From Mycobacterium sp. GA-0227b (GTDB lineage Bacteria > Actinomycetota > Actinomycetes > Mycobacteriales > Mycobacteriaceae), in assembly GCF_001499855.1 (NCBI RefSeq), contig NZ_LQIK01000029.1:248001-312000 (forward strand): a stretch of 64,000 nucleotides of DNA, written 5' to 3'. Below, in pieces: positions 58,366 through 64,000 of this stretch; the stretch's first letter is position 1, and every line of letters starts with the position of its first letter. The notes below the pieces were generated by a model. That model worked only from the letters and a program-made list of their open reading frames with translations. It had not been told where the DNA came from and searched no databases. The translations under genes and the position numbers were made by a program.

Positions 58366-59976
58366 ATGTCGACGATCTTCAACATTCGAAACCTCAAGCT
58401 GCCGCAGGTGTCTCGCACGGCAGTGACGCTCGGCGTCGTCGTGGTTGTATTGGCGCTCGTTGGCGTCGTGGCCGGCCGGGAGGTGTACCAGAAGTTGACG
58501 ACCAACACCGTGGTGGCTTACTTCACCGAGGCCAACGCCCTCTACGCCGGCGACAAGGTCCAAATCATGGGTGTGCGCGTGGGTTCGATCGACAAGATCG
58601 AGCCCGCGGGCGACAGGATGAAGGTGACCTTCCACTACAGCAACAAGTACAAGGTCCCCGCAGACGCTTCCGTGGCGATCGTCAACCCCAGCCTGGTGGC
58701 GTCGCGGGTCATCGAGTTGACGCCGCCCTATCGCGGCGGCCCGGTGCTGGCCGACAACGCGGTGATTCCCCTCGAACGCACCCAGGTGCCGGTGGAATGG
58801 GACAACCTACGCGATCGGATCGCCAACACCCTCGACAAACTCGGCCCGACGCCCGATCAGCCCAAGGGCCCGTTCGGCGATGTCATCGAATCGCTCGCCG
58901 ACGGGCTGGCCGGCAAGGGCAACCAGATCAACACCACCTTGACCAGCCTGTCGGACGCGCTGACCGCGCTCAACAAGGGTCGTGGCGACTTTTTCGCGGT
59001 GCTGCGCAGCCTGGCGCTCTTCGTCAACGCGATGCATCAAAACCACGAACGGTTCACGCAACTCAACACCGATTTGGCACAGTTCACCACCTTGTTCACC
59101 AACACCGGTCAGGAACTCGCCGACGCGACGCAACAGTTCGACAGCTTGATCGCCGCGGCGCGCAAATTCTTCGACGACAACGCCGAGGTGCTGACCCACG
59201 ACGTCAACAATCTCGAGCAGGTGACCACCGCTGTGGTGCAACCCGACCGCCTCGACGGCCTGGAAACGGCGCTGCACATCTTTCCGACGATGGCCGCCAA
59301 CTTCCAGAACATCTACCAGCCTGCACACGGCGGGGTGGTCGGTCTGCCCGCACTCCTGAACTTCGCAAACCCCTTGCAGTTGATCTGCAGCGCGATTCAA
59401 GCCGGCAGCCGGCTCGGTTATCAAGAGTCAGCTGAGCTGTGCGCTCAGTACTTGGCCCCCATCCTCGACGCGATCAAGTTCAACTATCCGCCGTTCGGCG
59501 TGAATCTGGTCAGCACGGCCGCCGCGTTGCCCAAGCACATCGCCTACTCCGAGGAGCGGCTGCGGCCCCCGCCGGGCTACAAAGACACCACCGTGCCCGG
59601 AATCTTCTCCCCGGATACACCGTTCTCGCACGGGAACCACGAGCCGGGCTGGGTGGTGGCGCCGGGAATGCAGGGCGTGGAGGTGTCACCGTTCACCCGG
59701 AACATGCTGACTCCGGAGTCGTTGGCGGAGCTCTTAGGTGGACCCGATATCGCACCCCCGCCGCCCGGACAGAACATGGCGGGGCCACCTAATGCCTACA
59801 ACGAATCCAGCCCGTTGCCCCCGCCGTGGTACCCCCAGCCCGGGCCACCACCGGGCCCTGCGCCAGGAGTAGTCCCTGGCCCGGTACCGGGCGGTTCGCC
59901 GCCGGCAGGGCCTCCTGCGCCACCGCCGGGACCTCTCGCCGCCGAGGCGTCCGCACCCGCAGGACCGGGCCAATGA
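58366..59976 (+). CDS. mceD: Mce family protein, D subunit with Pro-rich tail
   Basis: The 536-residue protein starts at ATG 58366, eight bases after GGAGGT; the frame from 57844 is a shadow of the mceC tail. It has an anchor at about residues 20-40 ('VTLGVVVVVLALVGVVAG'), an MCE domain ('ALYAGDKVQIMGVRVGSIDKI') and a long helical region. The C-terminal part contains 'FNYPPFGVNLVSTAAALPKHI' and then a Pro/Gly-rich tail of roughly 80 residues. It is a tunnel subunit of the importer. The stop overlaps the mceE start (ATGA). Confidence 0.93.
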   Translation: MSTIFNIRNLKLPQVSRTAVTLGVVVVVLALVGVVAGREVYQKLTTNTVVAYFTEANALYAGDKVQIMGVRVGSIDKIEPAGDRMKVTFHYSNKYKVPADASVAIVNPSLVASRVIELTPPYRGGPVLADNAVIPLERTQVPVEWDNLRDRIANTLDKLGPTPDQPKGPFGDVIESLADGLAGKGNQINTTLTSLSDALTALNKGRGDFFAVLRSLALFVNAMHQNHERFTQLNTDLAQFTTLFTNTGQELADATQQFDSLIAAARKFFDDNAEVLTHDVNNLEQVTTAVVQPDRLDGLETALHIFPTMAANFQNIYQPAHGGVVGLPALLNFANPLQLICSAIQAGSRLGYQESAELCAQYLAPILDAIKFNYPPFGVNLVSTAAALPKHIAYSEERLRPPPGYKDTTVPGIFSPDTPFSHGNHEPGWVVAPGMQGVEVSPFTRNMLTPESLAELLGGPDIAPPPPGQNMAGPPNAYNESSPLPPPWYPQPGPPPGPAPGVVPGPVPGGSPPAGPPAPPPGPLAAEASAPAGPGQ

Positions 59977-61130
59977 GCGCCACGGGGAGTTCGATGCGTC
60001 ACCGCGTATGGCAGGCGCTGGCGCTGCTGACGGCCGCCGCCGTGCTGACATCGTGCGCGAACTGGCGTGGCATCGCGAATGTGCCGCTGCCCGGCGGCCC
60101 GGGCACTGGCGCCGATTCCTACACCGTCTACGTGCAGATGCCAGACACACTGGCGCTCAACGCCAACAGCCGGGTACGGGTGGCCGACGTCTTCGTCGGC
60201 ACCGTGCGATCCATCGAACTGAAAAACTGGGTCGCCGTCTTGACCGTCGGTATCCAAAAGGGCGTTCGGCTACCGAAGAATGCCACCGCCAGCATCGGCC
60301 AGACCAGCCTGCTCGGCTCGCAACACGTCGAGTTGGCCGCGCCGGCCAACCCGTCACCGGAGCCGCTGACGGACGGCGACACCATCCCGTTGCAAAACTC
60401 TTCGGCCTACCCGACGACCGAGCGCACACTGGCCAGTGTGGCCACCGTGCTACGCGGCGGGGGCATCCCCAATCTTGAAGTGATACAGAACGAGATCTAC
60501 AACATGCTGAGCGGCCGAGCCGAGGAGATTCGGGAATTCCTCGGCAAGCTGGCCACATTCACAGCGGAGCTGAACGCGCAACGCGACGACATCACCCACG
60601 CCATCGATTCCATCGACCGGCTGCTGACGTATGTGGCCGAGCGCTCCGACACCCTGGATCGTGTACTAACCGAGTTCCCGCCCCTGATCAAGCATTTCGC
60701 CGACACGCAGAACCAGTTCACCGACGCGATCGATGCTGTCGGACGACTCAGCGCGGTCACCGACCGAACCCTGTCGGCGGCGCAAGCCAATCTGCACACT
60801 GACCTGCAGGCCCTTCAACGTCCACTGCGCGAACTGGGCCGCGCCTCACCCCTGCTGCTGCAAGCGCTGAAGCTGATGCTGACCGCGCCGTTCGACATCG
60901 ACGCGGTGCCAAAGGCGGTCCGCGGCGACTACATCAACCTGTCGGGAAATATCGACCTGACGCTGAGCGCCATCGACAACGGCATCCTCACCGGAACCGG
61001 ACTCTCGGGCATGCTGCGCGCGCTCGAACAGTCATGGGGACGCGACCCGGCAACGATGCTCCCGGACGTCCGCTTCACCCCCAACCCGAACAACGTCCCC
61101 GGCGGACCGTTGGTGGAACGGAGTGAATGA
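59973..61130 (+). CDS. mceE: Mce family lipoprotein, E subunit
   Basis: The 385-residue protein begins at ATG 59973 (ATGA overlap) or at ATG 59994, which has its own GGGGAG. The lipoprotein signal ends in the lipobox 'VLTSC' with Cys28, so the mature chain is lipid-anchored on the outer face of the plasma membrane. This is typical of MceE. The MCE domain follows ('ALNANSRVRVADVFVGTVRSI' and 'LLGSQHVELAAP'), then a helical tail. It is one subunit of the tunnel and is followed by mceF after three bases. Confidence 0.94.
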   Translation: MSATGSSMRHRVWQALALLTAAAVLTSCANWRGIANVPLPGGPGTGADSYTVYVQMPDTLALNANSRVRVADVFVGTVRSIELKNWVAVLTVGIQKGVRLPKNATASIGQTSLLGSQHVELAAPANPSPEPLTDGDTIPLQNSSAYPTTERTLASVATVLRGGGIPNLEVIQNEIYNMLSGRAEEIREFLGKLATFTAELNAQRDDITHAIDSIDRLLTYVAERSDTLDRVLTEFPPLIKHFADTQNQFTDAIDAVGRLSAVTDRTLSAAQANLHTDLQALQRPLRELGRASPLLLQALKLMLTAPFDIDAVPKAVRGDYINLSGNIDLTLSAIDNGILTGTGLSGMLRALEQSWGRDPATMLPDVRFTPNPNNVPGGPLVERSE

Positions 61131-61133
61131 GCC

Positions 61134-62681
61134 GTGCTGACGCCCCAGATCAAGCGCCAACTGGTCGTCTTCGCTGTCCTGACGGTGATAGGGGTGATCG
61201 TGCTCGGCTGGTACTACATGCACATTCCTCGCCTAGCCGGTGTCGGGCAGTACGAGCTCAAGGCCGAACTCCCCTCCTCGGGCGGCTTGTATGCGACGGC
61301 CAATGTCACTTCGCGTGGCGTCACCATCGGCAAGGTCACAAACATCGAACCGACCCGCCGGGGCGCCATCGCCACGATGAGCATCGGCGATCAGTACAAG
61401 ATCCCGATCGACGCCACGGCCAACGTGCACTCGGTGTCCGCGGTCGGCGAGCAGTACATCGATCTGGTATCGGAGAACAGTCCTGACCAATACTTCGCGC
61501 CCGGCCAGACCATCACCAAGTCCACAGTGCCGGCCGCGATCGGGCCCGCACTGGACGCCGCCAACCGTGGGTTGGCGGCGCTGCCCGAGGACAAGATCGC
61601 CTCGCTGCTCGACGAGACGTCCCAGGCTGTCGGCGGGCTGGGGCCGGCGCTGCAACGCCTCGTCGACTCCACTCAAGCGACCGTCGGTGATTTCAAAGCG
61701 AACATCGACGCCGTCAACGACATCATCGCGCATTCGGGCCCCATACTCGACAGCCAGGTCAACTCCGCCGACTCCATCGAACGCTGGGCCGCCCGGTCGA
61801 ACATCCTGGCCCGCCAGGCCGCAGAGACGGACCAAAACCTCGACAGCATCCTGTCAAACGCGGCACCGCTCGCCGATCAGCTCAATGCGGTGTTCGCCGG
61901 CGTCGGCGAATCGCTTCCGCAGACACTGGCCAATCTCGCGATCGTGCTCGACATGCTCAAGCGCTACCACGCCAACGCCGAACAGTTGCTGGTGCTGCTT
62001 CCTCAGCTCACGTCGATCGCGCAGACGGCAACCGCATCTGGAGAGGACATCGTGCTGGATTTCGCGTTCAGCATCAACCAGCCGCCGCCGTGCTTCACCG
62101 GGTTCCTGCCGGCCTCGGAATGGCGCGCAACCGCCGACACCAGTAAGGCGCCGTTACCGGCGGGCATGTACTGCAAAATCCCAAAGGACACCGCCGCCAA
62201 CGTGGTTCGCGGATCGCGCAACATCCCCTGTGTCGACGTCCCCGGCAAGCGCGCCGCGACTCCCCGGGAGTGCCGCAGCGACGAGCCTTACGTCCCGCTG
62301 GGCACCAACCCGTGGTACGGGGATCCCAATCAGATCTTGAGCTGCCCGGCGCCGGCCGCGCGCTGCGATCACCCGGTGGAGCCCGGCAGGGTGATCCCCG
62401 CGCCGTCGGTGAACACCGGCCTGAACCCGCTGCCCGCCGATCTGTTGCCCGGCACGCCACCGCCAGTCAGCGATCCGCTGTCGCCGCCGGGTTCGGGAAC
62501 CGTCCAGTGCAGCGGGCAACAGCCCAACCCGTGCGACTACACCCCGAACACTCCTCCCGCGGCGACGTACAACCCGTCCAGCGGAGAAGTCGTCGCCCCC
62601 AACGGAGTCAAGTACGGAGTCGAACATTCGACGCACACCGGAGATGACGGATGGAAGCACATGCTGGCGCCGGCCGGATGA
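61134..62681 (+). CDS. mceF: Mce family protein, F subunit
   Basis: The 515-residue protein starts at GTG 61134. It has an N-terminal anchor (about residues 8-28, 'LVVFAVLTVIGVIVLGWYY'), an MCE domain ('GLYATANVTSRGVTIGKVTNI' and 'AVGEQYIDLV') and a helical region. A Cys-containing C-terminal region follows, with 'CFTGFLPASEWRAT' and 'VVAPNGVKYGVEHST', typical of MceF. It is the last gene of the operon. No Mas-type accessory genes follow, and the right direct repeat begins 33 bases after the stop. Confidence 0.94.
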   Translation: MLTPQIKRQLVVFAVLTVIGVIVLGWYYMHIPRLAGVGQYELKAELPSSGGLYATANVTSRGVTIGKVTNIEPTRRGAIATMSIGDQYKIPIDATANVHSVSAVGEQYIDLVSENSPDQYFAPGQTITKSTVPAAIGPALDAANRGLAALPEDKIASLLDETSQAVGGLGPALQRLVDSTQATVGDFKANIDAVNDIIAHSGPILDSQVNSADSIERWAARSNILARQAAETDQNLDSILSNAAPLADQLNAVFAGVGESLPQTLANLAIVLDMLKRYHANAEQLLVLLPQLTSIAQTATASGEDIVLDFAFSINQPPPCFTGFLPASEWRATADTSKAPLPAGMYCKIPKDTAANVVRGSRNIPCVDVPGKRAATPRECRSDEPYVPLGTNPWYGDPNQILSCPAPAARCDHPVEPGRVIPAPSVNTGLNPLPADLLPGTPPPVSDPLSPPGSGTVQCSGQQPNPCDYTPNTPPAATYNPSSGEVVAPNGVKYGVEHSTHTGDDGWKHMLAPAG

Positions 62682-62714
62682 GTTCAAATGATCGGCCCGA
62701 CAACAGGATTGGTC

Positions 62715-62753
62715 CCGGCTGTCGCGCCGGGTGATGAAGTATGGCTCAGGACC
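62715..62753 (+). repeat. 39-bp direct repeat, right copy flanking the mce cassette
   Basis: This copy repeats 51818-51856 with two changes (C at 62727, T at 62742). The second turns the former SnoaL stop TAG into TAT. Its right end is the last codons and stop of the alpha/beta-hydrolase gene. It is thus a remnant of a SnoaL-gene end left beside the hydrolase. Confidence 0.85.
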
Positions 62754-63570
62754 GGATGAACTCCAGCAGGTCGGCGTTGATGATGTCGGCGTGCGTGGTC
62801 GGCATGCCGTGCGGAAATCCCTGGTAGGTCTTCAACGTGCCGTTCGACAGCAGTTCGGCCGAGCGCGGCCCCGCGGCGACGTACGGCACGATCTGGTCGT
62901 CCTCGCTGTGCATGACCAGTACGGGAATGGTGATCTTCTTGAGGTCCTCGGTGAAGTCCGTCTGCGAGAACGCGACGATGCCGTCGTAGTGCGCCTTGGC
63001 GCCGCCCATCATGCCCTGGCGCCACCAGTTCTCGATGACTGCTTCGGACGCCTCGACACCGGGGCGGTTGAATCCGTAGAACGGCCCGGACGGTAGCGCG
63101 CGGTAGAACTCCGAGCGGTTGGCGGCCAATTGCGCCTGCAGGTCGTCGAACACGTCCTTCGGCAGTCCGTCGGGATTGGCCTCGGTCTTGACCATCAGCG
63201 GCGGCACCGCGCTGATGAGCGCGGCCTTGGCAGCTCGACTCTCACCGTGCCGCGCCAGGTAATGCGCGACCTCCCCGCCGCCGGTCGAATGCCCGACATG
63301 GATCGCGTCGCGCAGGTCGAGGTGTTCGACGACCGCGGCGAGATCGTCTACGTAATGGTCCATGTCGTGACCGTCGGCGACCTGCGACGACCTGCCGTGG
63401 CCACGACGGTCATGGGCGACGACACGGTATCCGTGCTGCAGGAAGAACAGCATCTGGGTGTCCCAGTCGTCGGCCGACAACGGCCAGCCGTGGCTGAACA
63501 CGATGGGCTGTCCCGAACCCCAGTCCTTGAAGAAGATGTCGACGCCGTCGCTCGTGGTGATGGTGGGCAT
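62746..63570 (-). CDS. alpha/beta hydrolase (cofactor-free haloperoxidase-like)
   Basis: The 274-residue protein has the alpha/beta-hydrolase fold with nucleophile Ser95 in 'VGHSTGGG', an acid in 'HSEDDQIVP' (about residue 225) and a His in 'FPHGMPTTH' (about residue 254). The sequence resembles non-heme chloroperoxidases/arylesterases ('[24 protein letters not shown]'). It probably hydrolyses esters or lactones in the cytosol. Its stop lies inside the right copy of the direct repeat. Before the mce insertion it was probably convergent with the SnoaL-like gene. Confidence 0.9.
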   Translation of the reverse strand: MPTITTSDGVDIFFKDWGSGQPIVFSHGWPLSADDWDTQMLFFLQHGYRVVAHDRRGHGRSSQVADGHDMDHYVDDLAAVVEHLDLRDAIHVGHSTGGGEVAHYLARHGESRAAKAALISAVPPLMVKTEANPDGLPKDVFDDLQAQLAANRSEFYRALPSGPFYGFNRPGVEASEAVIENWWRQGMMGGAKAHYDGIVAFSQTDFTEDLKKITIPVLVMHSEDDQIVPYVAAGPRSAELLSNGTLKTYQGFPHGMPTTHADIINADLLEFIRS

Positions 63571-63672
63571 GGTCTACAGCATGCCCGCCAAGGGTCGTTG
63601 CGTCGAGTGTGGAGTTGTTTCACGCATACCGCGATGAGACGTGTCAAAACCCGCCCTGGCGAGCAGTGGGCG

Positions 63673-64000
63673 TCACCTCGTCAGGATCGTCGCGGCGGCG
63701 GTGCCCGGCGCGCCATACAGTTGGGAGAAGCCGACTTTCGGTTCCCCGGGAACCTGGCGGTCGCCCGCCTCGCCGCGTAGTTGGCGGACCAGTTCGTGGA
63801 TCTGCCGAAGGCCGGACGCGCCGATCGGCTCGCCGTTGGCGATCAGACCGCCGTCGGTGTTGACCGGCAGAGAACCGGTGATCTCGGTGGCGCCGTCGGC
63901 CAACAGCTTCTCCTGCTCGCCGTCGGCGCAGAAGCCGCATTCGGCCATGTGGATGATCTCGGCCCCGGCGTCGGTGTCCTGCAACTGGATGACATCGACG
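63673..64000 (-). CDS. thiolase/lipid-transfer protein C-terminal part (5' partial)
   Basis: The frame is open to the right edge of the window, so only the C-terminal 108 residues are visible. 'NTDGGLIANGEPIGASGLRQIHELVRQL' and 'GFSQLYGAPGTAAATIL' match the C-terminal domain of the thiolase-like lipid-transfer (Ltp/SCP-x) group used in side-chain cleavage. The usual second Cys position reads 'YGAPG' without Cys, as in Ltp-type enzymes rather than classical thiolases. It is on the minus strand, upstream of the hydrolase gene and separated by about 100 bases. Confidence 0.78.
   Translation of the reverse strand, partial: VDVIQLQDTDAGAEIIHMAECGFCADGEQEKLLADGATEITGSLPVNTDGGLIANGEPIGASGLRQIHELVRQLRGEAGDRQVPGEPKVGFSQLYGAPGTAAATILTR

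Noticed and set aside
51857..62714. An integrative element carrying its own integrase within the repeat-bounded segment
   Set aside because: No integrase, recombinase or transposase frame is present between the repeats. Only insertion, not a self-mobile element, can be supported.
1..64000. CRISPR arrays, tRNA or rRNA genes, insertion sequences
   Set aside because: No regularly spaced repeats, no cloverleaf-like conserved tRNA words and no transposase-like frames were found on reading through both strands.

Overview
The window looks like chromosomal DNA of a mycobacterium, most likely an environmental, fast-growing (Mycolicibacterium-type) species. The evidence is high G+C, dense operons with ATGA/TGATG stop-start overlaps, GTG and TTG starts, a complete yrbE/mce operon, a mycofactocin-coupled short-chain dehydrogenase, a tandem universal stress protein and paired heteromeric-type acyl-CoA dehydrogenases. 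I see no tRNA, rRNA, CRISPR array, transposase or integrase.

About 51 kb on the left is a catabolic region built from CoA-ester chemistry. It holds eight crotonase-family proteins, eight acyl-CoA dehydrogenases, four AMP-forming acyl-CoA ligases, two complete thiolases and a third cut by the window edge, several short-chain dehydrogenases, three amidohydrolase-2 proteins, a Rieske oxygenase, a TauD-type dioxygenase, two DapB/DAPDH-like Rossmann oxidoreductases, and local TetR and GntR regulators. Layout: 0-3.6 kb, aldolase/dioxygenase/hydroxyacid dehydrogenase/crotonase operon ending in a long hairpin; 3.7-9.2 kb, amidohydrolase, TetR and a divergent FadE pair around a perfect palindrome; 9.2-16.3 kb, mixed oxidoreductases and a secreted Thr/Pro-rich protein; 16.4-20.1 kb, Rieske operon and a stress protein with a DosR-like box; 20.2-26.2 kb, FadE pair, purU, MaoC hydratase, mycofactocin-type SDR and FadE; 26.3-30.1 kb, FabG-thiolase-FadE-GntR operon; 30.1-37.0 kb, three crotonases plus three acyl-CoA ligases in one operon; 37.1-40.6 kb, thioesterase-GntR-crotonase and thiolase; 40.7-51.8 kb, TetR, SDR, DapA-like lyase and an eight-gene operon. 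A 19-bp operator-like sequence occurs in three promoters (37.0, 41.5 and 43.4 kb). It suggests that the TetR at 40.7 kb controls one catabolic regulon.

From 51.9 to 62.7 kb lies a compact cassette: a TetR gene and a divergent yrbEAB-mceABCDEF operon for a lipid-import complex. Its intergenic region carries two TetR-type operators on a recognisable promoter, a CRP-type palindrome over the -10 element, a hairpin and a micro-ORF. The cassette is bracketed by a 39-bp direct repeat (37/39 identical) made of the last codons of a SnoaL-like gene and the stop of an alpha/beta-hydrolase gene. This indicates that the whole mce cassette was inserted into a former convergent gene junction. The window ends with that hydrolase and the C-terminal part of a thiolase-like gene.
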